Positions 1-6,728 of a stretch of DNA of 11,385 bases are shown here, one piece after another; position 1 is the stretch's first letter, and each line of letters starts with the position of its first letter. The notes beneath the pieces were generated by a model, which did no database searches, was not told the DNA's origin, and saw only the letters and a list, made by a program, of their open reading frames with translations. Origin of the DNA: Actinomycetota bacterium (lineage in GTDB: Bacteria; Actinomycetota; Actinomycetes; S36-B12); the NCBI GenBank assembly GCA_027729865.1, contig JAQCBM010000035.1, positions 1 through 11,385 of the forward strand. Reading direction: 5' to 3'. The position numbers and the translations under genes are program-made.

Positions 1-40
1 ACGCATCACTGGCGGTGCCGCCGCCGAGGTCGGCAGTTAA
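1..40 (+). CDS. Possible C-terminal tail of a gene entering from the left
   Basis: From base 2 a plus-strand frame reads RITGGAAAEVGS and stops at TAA 38-40. Only 12 residues are visible, so neither coding status nor family can be judged. If real, it converges on the nucleotidyltransferase, whose stop is at 49-51, leaving 8 bp between the two stops. The alternative is that these bases are simply intergenic. Confidence 0.2.
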   Translation, partial: RITGGAAAEVGS

Positions 41-48
41 CGACTGCG

Positions 49-582
49 TCAATCGCTGTCTTCGTCGCGGAGCGCCTGAAGTTCAGGCAGAGCGTCAAGG
101 TCCTTCGGTCGACCCGCGTACTTCTTGGAGGCGATGATGTCGTCGAGCGACGCGACGCTGATAGTGAGATCACCCACGCTGACATCCAGTGACCGCGAAA
201 CAAGGTCGCCGTAGGGGTGTCGCCCACCGGATGGATCTCGAAGTTCCACGAGCAGGTCGAGGGGACCAGCGTCTGTAGTCCACGTGGAGCTGCCGAAGGC
301 TGCAAGGGTCGCGGCATCCAGACGCAACGGAAGTTTCCGTGCCTCGTCATCGGTCATGCCTCCCACTCGCAAGCGGGCATCCAATTCAACGAGCGCGTCA
401 GCCAGGCGCTGAAGGTTCTCTTCATCGGTTGCCGGCACGCAGTCGATGTCAGCCGTTGCGCGTTCTGCCCCATAGACCCGTGCGGCCACCCCACCGACAA
501 GCACATAGTCGACACCATGTCGGTCCAGGATCTCCAAAATGCGATCAGGATCGAAAGTTGGGTTCGACCGAGCAGTGCCCAC
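49..582 (-). CDS. Nucleotidyltransferase, MNT/AbiEii-like fold
   Basis: A 177-aa protein of the minimal nucleotidyltransferase type. Near the N-terminus, YVLVGGVAARVYGAERATADID (about residues 26-47, read here as VLVGG followed by RATADID) has the glycine pair of the NTase fold and a D45-x-D47 metal-binding pair. Near the C-terminus, DDIIASK followed by AGRPKDLDAL (about 147-165) matches the conserved K...GR.KD..D stretch of AbiEii/DUF6036-like NTases. Such proteins transfer a nucleotide to a protein or RNA, and several are toxins or antitoxin-like AMP transferases; which applies here cannot be told. The start chosen is GTG at 580-582, because an in-frame TGA lies 10 codons upstream and no ATG precedes the core; AGGCGAG just upstream is a weak ribosome site. 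The 48-aa reading frame at 610-756 is directly upstream and probably co-transcribed. The family is secure; the biological role is not. Confidence 0.85.
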   Translation of the reverse strand: MGTARSNPTFDPDRILEILDRHGVDYVLVGGVAARVYGAERATADIDCVPATDEENLQRLADALVELDARLRVGGMTDDEARKLPLRLDAATLAAFGSSTWTTDAGPLDLLVELRDPSGGRHPYGDLVSRSLDVSVGDLTISVASLDDIIASKKYAGRPKDLDALPELQALRDEDSD

Positions 583-609
583 GCGCTCGCCTAAGCAGAA
601 CGTGAAAGG

Positions 610-756
610 TCAAGCAGCGAGGTAATCCCTGATCTTGTCAACGGAATCCAACGGCTCTCCAGCAAGCGTCGTAGGGAAGTCATCCGACGTCGGGGCTTCA
701 CTCCCCACAAGGTCACGGGCGCTATCCCAGTGCTTAGCGGACGATGCGTTTGACAT
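610..756 (-). CDS. Small 48-aa hypothetical protein upstream of the NTase
   Basis: An ATG at 754-756 opens a 48-codon frame ending TGA at 610-612. The protein starts MSNASSAKHWDSARDL and ends with PLDSVDKIRDYLAA. It is acidic and probably helical at the C-terminus, and I recognise no family. Support for coding comes from context. A TAGGGT box lies 7 nt before the ATG, the same geometry as other genes here. It reads in the same direction as the NTase, 27 nt before its GTG, and fills what would otherwise be a gap. It is in the same frame as the NTase, separated by TGA plus nine sense codons. It could be an antitoxin-like partner of the NTase. A non-coding leader is the alternative. Confidence 0.5.
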   Translation of the reverse strand: MSNASSAKHWDSARDLVGSEAPTSDDFPTTLAGEPLDSVDKIRDYLAA

Positions 757-763
757 GCCAACA

Positions 764-769
764 ACCCTA
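764..769 (-). promoter_or_regulatory. Putative -10 box for the small ORF/NTase pair
   Basis: On the minus strand TAGGGT fits TANNNT and is followed by 7 nt and then the ATG at 756-754. This spacing would put the transcript start at or next to the ATG, giving a leaderless mRNA. No good -35 is visible. The 757-836 gap between this gene and the alkD stop holds nothing else that I can support. Confidence 0.4.
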
Positions 770-836
770 CCTCCGCCTCCTCAGGTCCGGCCGTCTCTTG
801 CTTCTCAAAGTCCGGGTCGATCGAGGTCTTATCCCG

Positions 837-1579
837 TCAGGGGCGAGCCCGAGGCGATCCCTTTTTCGATGCTGCTTGCGCAGACAGCCCCCGAAGGGCT
901 TCCCGTTCCGCCACGACGTTCCTTCCCACCTGATCGGCTAGGAACTCCTTAACTCCGGCTGGGTCCAACAAGGCAATGTCTCGCAAGGCCCAGCCGATGG
1001 CCTTCGCGATGAAGAACTCCCCGTCGCTCCAATGTCGATTGCACAGGTGCAAGATGCGATCGATGTTCGTCTCGCTCTTCCAACCACGCTGGTGAGTGAT
1101 AGCCGCACGGATGAGCCAACGGTTCCCCGACTCTGACCACTCATCAATAAGCCAATCGGCATCGAACTCCCGACACAACGGACTCACAGCAGCCGTGACG
1201 AGACCGTCCACTGTGTCCCACCACGGCTTGGTAGTCAGCAGTGTGGTGACGTACCCATCCAGGAAGTACTCGTCCGCGCTCGAGCGATAACGCTGAATCA
1301 GGTCATAGGCCGCGTAGTGATACTCGCGTTCGGGAAGCTCCATGAGTGACGTTGCAGCGCTACCAAGCTCCAAACTCGATGGGCCATCCATGTCTTGCCA
1401 CGCATGTCGCAGGGCCCGACGACGCTCAGGGGCGCCAATTCCCAGAAACGCGCGACGTACTTCATATAGGCGGCCATTGGGGCAGCCCGTTCCACGTTTG
1501 CTAACGGCTGCAAAGCGCCCTGAGTTGCACCAACAACCTCGCGCGACCAGCCCTCGGTCTGATCAAGCAACCTGGTCAC
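837..1579 (-). pseudogene. alkD: AlkD-type DNA alkylation repair protein, frameshifted
   Basis: A HEAT-repeat DNA glycosylase of the AlkD family, which removes N3- and N7-alkylated bases. The C-terminal frame (837 to about 1445) carries the family's key segments: KPWWDTVD, RWLIRAAITHQ, and FFIAKAIGWALRD. These correspond to the catalytic aspartate, the conserved arginine and the aromatic clamp tryptophans of AlkD. The N-terminal part lies in another frame. It reads from a GTG at 1577-1579 through ERAAPMAAYMKYVARF, and the homologous continuation FLGIGAPERRRALRHAWQD is in the C-terminal frame. The switch is at a TTT run (AAA at 1446-1448 on the plus strand), where one extra T would restore a 247-aa protein, normal for the family. 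Either the gene is newly broken, or a base was lost in sequencing or assembly, or frame is switched in a slippery run. The proposed GTG start overlaps the SRPBCC gene end by 17 bp, so the two are probably translationally coupled. Confidence 0.8.
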
Positions 1580-2048
1580 TTTCAGCCAGAGACTTAAGCC
1601 TGACGAGGCTCTTCAGGATCGCCATCTGGTTCTTGTCGTAGGCATTCATGAGGTTAAGGGCCGGCGGAAACAGCGCGGTGGAACCGTCGAAGGTCTCGGT
1701 CACCTCGGTTGAGTTGTCATCGATCGCGCGCAGTTCGTAACGCCAGCGATGCCTGCCGGCGTGCCGCCAGGCGATGCGCGCGGGTTCGTCGAACTCCTCG
1801 ACGGTGTTCTTGATCTTGTAGGGGAAGCCCATCTTCATGTCCATGCCGAAGGTAGCGCCCTTGCTCAATCGGTGCGGTCCGGAGAAACCCTTCTTCACCG
1901 TGCCCGAACCATCGAATTCCGGATGCCGATACGGGTCGGCGATGATGTCGAAGATCTCCGAAGCCGGCGCGTTGATCACGATCTTCCCGGCTCGGCGGTA
2001 CTTGTGACCTGTGTCGACAATGTCTGCACGGATCGAAGCCTCACCCAT
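1563..2048 (-). CDS. SRPBCC (START/Bet v1-like) family protein
   Basis: A 161-aa protein of the polyketide-cyclase/START-like superfamily, a helix-grip fold that encloses a hydrophobic ligand. The typical N-terminal pattern is present at about residues 23-46: IVINAPASEIFDIIADP followed by HPEFDGSG. It is followed by alternating beta-strand-like segments (IKNTVEEFDEPARIAW, then WRYELRAID) and a long C-terminal helix (about 130-155). No signal peptide or membrane segment is seen, so it is probably cytosolic. Superfamily members bind lipids, polyketides or isoprenoids, but nothing here defines the ligand. The start is ATG at 2046-2048, preceded after 6 nt by a TAGCGT box. It is divergent from cruF across 42 bp. 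A link to carotenoids is possible from position only. Confidence 0.85.
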   Translation of the reverse strand: MGEASIRADIVDTGHKYRRAGKIVINAPASEIFDIIADPYRHPEFDGSGTVKKGFSGPHRLSKGATFGMDMKMGFPYKIKNTVEEFDEPARIAWRHAGRHRWRYELRAIDDNSTEVTETFDGSTALFPPALNLMNAYDKNQMAILKSLVRLKSLAESDQVA

Positions 2049-2054
2049 GGCTCA

Positions 2055-2060
2055 ACGCTA
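2055..2060 (-). promoter_or_regulatory. Putative -10 box of the SRPBCC gene
   Basis: The minus strand reads TAGCGT, fitting TANNNT, then 6 nt, then the ATG at 2048-2046, suggesting a leaderless transcript. Its expected -35 region falls on the cruF -10 box at 2077-2082, so the two divergent promoters would overlap. Confidence 0.45.
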
Positions 2061-2076
2061 ACGCCGAAGGGCCGCC

Positions 2077-2082
2077 TATGCT
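2077..2082 (+). promoter_or_regulatory. Putative -10 box of cruF
   Basis: TATGCT fits TANNNT and is followed by 8 nt and the cruF ATG at 2091. No Shine-Dalgarno sequence lies in front of that ATG, which fits a leaderless or near-leaderless transcript. The -35 region would overlap the SRPBCC -10 box and is weak. Confidence 0.45.
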
Positions 2083-2090
2083 CATTTCAC

Positions 2091-2891
2091 ATGAGCCAAC
2101 GCGTCTATCTGGGGCCTCGCCCCGAGTCCGGGCGCGGGGGCAATAGGTGGATTCGCCTGATACCCGTCCTGTTCGCCGCCATCACGATCCTGGCGCAGAT
2201 CATCTGGATTCTGGTGTCGGCAGATGCCCGGGTGATCGTCACGGCAGTATCGGTAACGGCCTTCTTCCTGACTTCGGTCTCGCATGCGTACATCAACCGC
2301 GGACTGCCGTGGACCGCCGGTTATGTCGCGATAACTATTGGCTTCGGCTGGCTCATCGAATTCCTCGGCACCACAACGCAGTTCCCGTTCGGCGACTACA
2401 TCTACACCGAGGCTTTGGGGCCGAGAGTGCTCGGTGTTCCGATCCTGATTCCCATGGCCTGGTCGATGGTGGCCTACCCGATGCTGCTCGCCGTTCAGCG
2501 CCTATCGAGCACGACCTTGGGTGTTGCACTTATCGGCGGCTGGTTACTGATGGCATGGGACTTCTTCTTGGACCCGCAGATGGTGGGCGAGGGCTACTGG
2601 GTCTGGCAGACCATCGGTTGGGAACTACCTGGCATCGACGGAATCCCGCTGCAGAACTTCCTGGGCTGGTGGCTCGGTGGGATCGTGCTGATGTTCTTGC
2701 TGGACCGCCTACCTCGCAAGGCCGCCAATGATTCGGTGCCCAACGCCATGTTGCTATGGACGTTCGCATCCAACATCCTCGCGGCCGCCGTCTTCTTCGG
2801 GCGTCCCACGGTGGCTATCTGGGGTGGACTCGCAATGGGACTAGTGGTCATTCCGTGGGCCTGGCGACTGTGGAGCCAACCACAGTGGTGA
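2091..2891 (+). CDS. cruF: Carotenoid 1,2-hydratase, CruF family
   Basis: A 266-aa polytopic membrane protein of the CruF/DUF422 family. CruF enzymes add water across the C-1',2' double bond of a psi end group (gamma-carotene, lycopene and relatives) to give a 1'-hydroxy carotenoid. About seven or eight hydrophobic segments are seen (near 22-42, 47-65, 74-92, 114-136, 141-158, 188-204, 219-236, 241-260). Family signatures are EFLGTTTQFPFGDYIY (90-105), AWDFFLDPQMV (155-165) and GIPLQNFLGWWLGG (184-197), which hold acidic residues likely to be catalytic. The start is ATG 2091. The frame is open further upstream, but that would run through the SRPBCC gene, and the family begins here. It is the first gene of the carotenoid run and overlaps the glycosyltransferase by GTGA at 2888-2891. 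Its pairing with a glycosyltransferase and a CrtD-like desaturase supports a hydroxylated, glycosylated end group. Confidence 0.92.
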   Translation: MSQRVYLGPRPESGRGGNRWIRLIPVLFAAITILAQIIWILVSADARVIVTAVSVTAFFLTSVSHAYINRGLPWTAGYVAITIGFGWLIEFLGTTTQFPFGDYIYTEALGPRVLGVPILIPMAWSMVAYPMLLAVQRLSSTTLGVALIGGWLLMAWDFFLDPQMVGEGYWVWQTIGWELPGIDGIPLQNFLGWWLGGIVLMFLLDRLPRKAANDSVPNAMLLWTFASNILAAAVFFGRPTVAIWGGLAMGLVVIPWAWRLWSQPQW

Positions 2892-4000
2892 AGAGGCTCA
2901 TCCCCTGGCTGGCCATCGGCGCAACAGCCTTGACAGTCCACACTGCGTGGAACCTCCGACGCTTGCGTAGACCCCAACCTCCCATCGATGACGTGACCGA
3001 GACGGTTGCGGTGCTCATCCCGGCGCGGGACGAAGAACAAAGCATCGGAGCCACCATCGAGAGTGTTCGCAAGCAGCAAGGAGTTGCGCACCTGGAGATC
3101 CATGTGCTCGACGACGGATCACATGATGCGACGGCCATCATCGCCAAGTCGATCGCCGACAAAGACTCCCGTGTTCACGTGCTCGAAGAAGCCGACGTCG
3201 CCCCTCCCCCGGGTTGGCTCGGCAAGAACTACGCCTGCGCGCGCCTGAGCGATGCGGTGGACGCGAATGTTCTGGTTTTCCTGGATGCCGACGTACGTCT
3301 CGAGCCGATGGCCATCGCATCGCTGGTGCACGAACTTCGCTCGGGTGATTTAGATCTGGTGGCGCCCTATCCACGCCAGGAAGCATCGGGTCTGCTGGAA
3401 AGGCTCGTGCAGCCGCTGCTGGTGTGGTCGTGGGCCACGACAGTCCCACTGCGCGTTGCCGAAACGCGCCAGTGGGCATCGATGTCGGTGGCGAACGGAC
3501 AGCTACTGGTGTTCGACGCATCGGCCTACCGCATGATCGGTGGGCACGCGTCGGTTCGCGATGACGTCATCGAGGACGTCGCGCTGATGCGGCGCATTCG
3601 CGAAGCCGGACTGCGGGCTGTGACGGTCGATGGTTCGGAACTTGCCACCTGCCGGATGTATGAGTCCTCGACCGATCTCATCGACGGCTATACGAAGTCC
3701 GCGTGGCGGGCATTCGGTGGACCTGTCGGATCAGTGATGGTGAATTCGCTGCTGATCGGTCTGTACGTCGTGCCTGCTCTCGCTGTCGTGTTCGGGCGCG
3801 ACAGCACCCGTGCCTGGGGCGTGCTGGGCTATGGCGCGGGAGTCACCGGTCGGTTGCTCGTTGCCCGGCATACCGGCGAACGGGAACTTCCCGATTCGCT
3901 CGCGCATCCAGCATCCATCGTCGCGTTCGTCGTCATCAACAAACTCTCGTGGTGGCGTCACCTGACGGGCACTGCGCAGTGGAAGGGCCGCAGCGTCTAA
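2888..4000 (+). CDS. cruG: GT2 carotenoid glycosyltransferase, CruG/CrtQ-like
   Basis: A 370-aa family 2 glycosyltransferase, expected to transfer a sugar from a nucleotide sugar to the hydroxyl made by CruF. An N-terminal hydrophobic anchor (about 5-20) is followed by a GT-A domain: AVLIPARDEE (41-50), VLDDGSHD (73-80), the metal-binding DAD in FLDADVRLEP (133-135), and NGQLLVFDASAYRMIGGH with a downstream E229-D230 as probable base. A hydrophobic segment lies near 172-190 and C-terminal membrane segments near 281-303, 310-328 and 339-352, so it works at the inner face of the membrane. Two GTG codons in tandem (2885, 2888) are possible starts. The second is chosen because it gives the GTGA overlap with the cruF stop. 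The closest named types are CruG (myxol 2'-glycosylation) and CrtQ (staphyloxanthin). The sugar and exact acceptor position are unknown, so the symbol is by context. Confidence 0.82.
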   Translation: MKRLIPWLAIGATALTVHTAWNLRRLRRPQPPIDDVTETVAVLIPARDEEQSIGATIESVRKQQGVAHLEIHVLDDGSHDATAIIAKSIADKDSRVHVLEEADVAPPPGWLGKNYACARLSDAVDANVLVFLDADVRLEPMAIASLVHELRSGDLDLVAPYPRQEASGLLERLVQPLLVWSWATTVPLRVAETRQWASMSVANGQLLVFDASAYRMIGGHASVRDDVIEDVALMRRIREAGLRAVTVDGSELATCRMYESSTDLIDGYTKSAWRAFGGPVGSVMVNSLLIGLYVVPALAVVFGRDSTRAWGVLGYGAGVTGRLLVARHTGERELPDSLAHPASIVAFVVINKLSWWRHLTGTAQWKGRSV

Positions 4001-4016
4001 TCATGAGGCGAAACAC

Positions 4017-5498
4017 ATGAGCACAGTGATCGTCGTCGGCGCCGGAGCTGCCGGTCTTGCCACCGCCGCGCGTCTGGCGGTGAAAGGTCACAGCGTGACG
4101 GTGCTCGAACAATCCGATCGGGTGGGCGGGAAACTCGCCACGTATCGACGTGATGGTTTCGCCTTCGACACCGGGCCGAGTCTGTTCACGCTGCCCGCGG
4201 TGTATCGAGATCTGTTTCTGAAGACGGGCAAGCCGCTTGAGGAGGAAGTGGATCTGCAGCCGGTGGAGCCGGCCTTCGGGTATCACTTCGCCGATGGGGC
4301 AATGGTCACGATGCCCGGTGTCGATCCGGCGCGATGTGCCATGGCTCTGGGCGATGGCCTCGGCGGGCGAAGCGCAGATGAGTGGCGAGCGCTCATGGAT
4401 CGTGCCGGTCGCATGTGGAAACTCACCCGTGGCCCCTTCTTGCAGGCACCGTTGCAGGGCTGGAAGAGCCTCTTGCCGCTGGCCAAGCCGGCCGACGTTC
4501 GCACCATCGCGCCGTGGTCGAGTCTGCGGAATCTCGGTGAGTCGACGCTTTCCGACCGGCGCGCGGTGACCTTGCTGGATCGATATGCGACGTACACCGG
4601 ATCCGATCCCCGCCGGGCTCCCGCGGTGCTCGCGACCGTTCCATACGTGGAGCAGGAATTCGGTGCGTGGCATCTCGGCGGTGGACTCGGGACGCTTGCC
4701 GACGCGCTACTCCGGCGATGCCTGGAACGCGGAGTGGACGTGCGCACAGGTATGGACGTCACGTCGATCACCACCGATGCAGCGGGCGTGACCGGGGTGA
4801 TCGCGAACGGTGAAGTACTGCGCGCGGACATCGTGGTGGCCAACGCCGACGCCGGAACGGTCTACGGCGAACTGATCGACGATCCCCGAGCCAAGGAGCC
4901 CGCACGCAGCATCAAACGCAGCGACGCGAGTCTGGCCGGTTTCGTGCTGTTGCTCGCCGTTCGTGGTCGCACGCCGGGTTTGCTGCACCACAACGTGTGG
5001 TTCCCGGAGGACTACAACGCTGAATTCGATGCCATCTTCGGTAAGGATCCACATCCGGTCGACGATCCGGCAATCTACGTGTGCGCACCTGATGATCCGG
5101 CGATGCGTCCGGATGCAGATCATGAATCGTGGTTCATCCTGGTGAACGCGCCGCGGCACGATCCCGATCGCGGTGTCGATTGGTCATCACCGCAATTGGC
5201 CCAGTCCTACGCCGATCGGATTTTGAATCTCCTTGCGCAGCGCGGCATGGATGTTCGGGATCGAATCGTGTGGCAGGAAATTCGCACACCTGCAGACCTC
5301 GAACGCGACGCGCGGGCTCCAGGGGGCTCGATCTACGGAACCTCGAGCAACGGTTCTCGCGCCGCCTTCGCTCGGCCCGCTAACCGATCCCCCATCCCGG
5401 GGCTGTTCCTGGTGGGCGGGAGCACGCACCCCGGCGGAGGCCTGCCGCTCGTGGGCATGGGGGCGGAGATCACCGCCGACCTCATCGGACGCGCCTGA
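4017..5498 (+). CDS. crtD: CrtI-family FAD carotenoid desaturase, probably CrtD
   Basis: A 493-aa flavoprotein of the phytoene-desaturase (CrtI) superfamily. The N-terminal dinucleotide fold is clear: VIVVGAGAAGLATAARL (4-20, GxGxxG) then TVLEQ and GGKLATY, with FDTGPSLFTLP after it. The C-terminal FAD/membrane region has the family signature GLFLVGGSTHPGGGLPLV (462-479). With a second, more typical CrtI at 6729 in the same cluster, and with CruF and a glycosyltransferase directly upstream, the likely role is CrtD: 3',4'-desaturation of a 1'-hydroxy end group. A CrtNb/CrtP-type oxidase or another desaturase remains possible. The start is ATG 4017, 16 nt after the glycosyltransferase stop, with GAGG at 4005-4008 as ribosome site. 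It belongs to the cruF transcript. FAD-desaturase identity is firm; the substrate is inferred from neighbours. Confidence 0.85.
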   Translation: MSTVIVVGAGAAGLATAARLAVKGHSVTVLEQSDRVGGKLATYRRDGFAFDTGPSLFTLPAVYRDLFLKTGKPLEEEVDLQPVEPAFGYHFADGAMVTMPGVDPARCAMALGDGLGGRSADEWRALMDRAGRMWKLTRGPFLQAPLQGWKSLLPLAKPADVRTIAPWSSLRNLGESTLSDRRAVTLLDRYATYTGSDPRRAPAVLATVPYVEQEFGAWHLGGGLGTLADALLRRCLERGVDVRTGMDVTSITTDAAGVTGVIANGEVLRADIVVANADAGTVYGELIDDPRAKEPARSIKRSDASLAGFVLLLAVRGRTPGLLHHNVWFPEDYNAEFDAIFGKDPHPVDDPAIYVCAPDDPAMRPDADHESWFILVNAPRHDPDRGVDWSSPQLAQSYADRILNLLAQRGMDVRDRIVWQEIRTPADLERDARAPGGSIYGTSSNGSRAAFARPANRSPIPGLFLVGGSTHPGGGLPLVGMGAEITADLIGRA

Positions 5499-5522
5499 CG
5501 CTTGCATGTAGATCGCTACGCT
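5495..5522 (+). promoter_or_regulatory. Putative crtE promoter inside the crtD stop region
   Basis: CTGACG (5495-5500, four of six to TTGACA) is separated by 16 bp from TACGCT (5517-5522, TANNNT). The crtE ATG follows after 6 nt. This suggests an internal promoter giving a leaderless crtE message in addition to read-through from cruF. There is no Shine-Dalgarno sequence before this ATG. Confidence 0.45.
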
Positions 5523-5528
5523 GACCCG

Positions 5529-6650
5529 ATGCACGGCGACCTCAGCGATGCTCTGAGCGTGAGCGAGAGGGTTCGAGCACCCCTGGACGTTGCCGATCTC
5601 CGACCTCGGGTCCAGACAACCATCGATGGCGTCCTTGCTCGCCAAGGTGCCCTGCTCGCCGCCGTGAGCACGGACATGGAGCCCCTTGTCAGCGCGCTCA
5701 GCGATCTGCTCGCCGGCGGGAAGCGATTACGTCCTGCCTTCGCTTACTGGGGCTGGCGAGGCGCCGTCGACCCAACAGACGTGTCAACCCACGACGACGC
5801 TGTCCTGCACGCAGTGACCGGGCTGGAGTTCTTGCAAGCGTGCGCACTCATCCACGACGACGTCATGGACGGCTCGGATACTCGGCGTGGTTTGCCCGCA
5901 GCACACCGGCGCTTCGCCGGCCTGCATCGAGGTGAGCAGTGGCTGGGCTCGCCGGAGTCCTTCGGAGTCGGGGCGGCGATCTTGCTCGGTGATCTCTGCT
6001 TGTCCTGGGCCGATGAAGTACTCCTCACCGCCAATCTCCCACGCGAAACGCTGCATCGCGCGAAGGCGATTTACGACGAGATGCGCTCGGAACTCATGGC
6101 TGGGCAGTACCTGGACCTCCTCGAGCAAGCCTGCGGCGGTGGCTCCGTGGACCGGGCGCTTCAGGTAGTCCGCTACAAATCCGCGAAGTACACGATCGAG
6201 CGCCCGCTCCACATCGGTGCGGCGCTAGCGAACGCACCACAGTCGGTCTTCGATGCCTACAGCGGTTACGGACTCCCCCTCGGTGAAGCCTTCCAACTGC
6301 GCGACGACGTCCTGGGAGTATTCGGGGATCCCGAGCAGACCGGCAAGCCGGCTGGCGATGACCTTCGTGAAGGCAAACGAACGGTGCTCATCGCTTTGGC
6401 AACCGAGCGCGCAGATGACACCCAACGCGGACACCTGCGAGCACTCCTCGGTGATCCCGGACTCGACGCGAGCGGAGTCACCACCCTGCGTTCGATCATC
6501 GAAGACACCGGGGCCCTCGCCAGCACCGAATCGATGATCGAGGGGTTGCTGCAGCAGTCCCTGGAATCGCTGAACAACGAGAGCATCAGCGGCGAGGCCC
6601 GCGAGGTCCTCACCGGCCTCGCGTTCGCCGCAACGCGCCGAAGTCTGTAG
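5529..6650 (+). CDS. crtE: Polyprenyl diphosphate synthase, GGPP synthase type
   Basis: A 373-aa all-trans polyprenyl diphosphate synthase, which condenses IPP with allylic diphosphates. In this cluster it should supply GGPP for phytoene. Conserved motifs appear in order: GGKRLRP (63-69), the first aspartate-rich motif DDVMD (110-114) followed by DTRR, GQY (192-194), and the second aspartate-rich motif LRDDVLGVFGD (257-267). Then comes GDDLREGKRT (276-285). Small residues C105 and A106 just before the first motif do not block chain growth, which fits C20 or a longer product. The start is ATG 5529. An in-frame TTG at 5502 would add nine residues but has no ribosome site, while the ATG sits 6 nt after a TACGCT box. 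The gene lies 30 nt after crtD and 78 nt before crtI. A housekeeping IdsA-like role is the alternative. Confidence 0.9.
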   Translation: MHGDLSDALSVSERVRAPLDVADLRPRVQTTIDGVLARQGALLAAVSTDMEPLVSALSDLLAGGKRLRPAFAYWGWRGAVDPTDVSTHDDAVLHAVTGLEFLQACALIHDDVMDGSDTRRGLPAAHRRFAGLHRGEQWLGSPESFGVGAAILLGDLCLSWADEVLLTANLPRETLHRAKAIYDEMRSELMAGQYLDLLEQACGGGSVDRALQVVRYKSAKYTIERPLHIGAALANAPQSVFDAYSGYGLPLGEAFQLRDDVLGVFGDPEQTGKPAGDDLREGKRTVLIALATERADDTQRGHLRALLGDPGLDASGVTTLRSIIEDTGALASTESMIEGLLQQSLESLNNESISGEAREVLTGLAFAATRRSL

Positions 6651-6684
6651 GACCGGGCAGACTAGGGGTCCCGCACGAGGACCC
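6642..6684 (+). promoter_or_regulatory. Overlapping inverted repeats in the crtE-crtI gap
   Basis: AGTCTG (6642-6647) and CAGACT (6658-6663) form a perfect 6-bp inverted repeat with a 10-nt spacer; its left arm lies over the crtE stop. GGGTCC (6666-6671) and GGACCC (6679-6684) form a second with a 7-nt loop. GGACC at 6650-6654 could also pair with GGTCC at 6667-6671, so two stems are mutually exclusive. No T tract follows, so this is not a standard terminator. It may be an operator or a leader structure for crtI. Confidence 0.35.
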
Positions 6685-6718
6685 GCACAAACAAGTCGTC
6701 CGTCCGAACCGTCCACAC

Positions 6719-6724
6719 AAGGAG
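6719..6724 (+). promoter_or_regulatory. Ribosome binding site of crtI
   Basis: AAGGAG lies 4 nt before ATG 6729 and fixes that start. With crtD and crtYd, crtI is one of the genes here with a clear Shine-Dalgarno sequence. That fits the longer leader and its inverted repeats. Confidence 0.75.
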
Positions 6725-6728
6725 AACG

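Noticed and set aside
217..605. Plus-strand open frames of 88 and 125 codons
   Set aside because: They lie antisense to the nucleotidyltransferase, whose family motifs are clear; the translations are Arg/His/Cys-rich and match nothing recognisable.
610..612. Read-through or recoding of the TGA between the small ORF and the NTase
   Set aside because: No SECIS-like or stop read-through structure could be recognised, and a GTG start with a weak ribosome site explains the NTase. The shared frame may be chance.
1749..2090. Upstream extension of the CruF frame by 114 codons
   Set aside because: It runs antisense through the SRPBCC gene. The CruF family N-terminus matches ATG 2091, which also has a promoter-like box in front.
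2147..2731. 194-codon plus-strand frame inside cruF
   Set aside because: It is the +1-type shadow of cruF, rich in Arg, His and Asp, without recognisable domain features.
2756..2887. Upstream extension of the glycosyltransferase frame into cruF
   Set aside because: The extension overlaps the C-terminal membrane part of CruF and has shadow-like composition. The GTG at 2888 gives the usual 4-bp overlap.
5502..5528. TTG start adding nine residues to CrtE
   Set aside because: There is no ribosome site before the TTG. The ATG at 5529 is 6 nt from a TACGCT box, and the added residues are not part of the family core.
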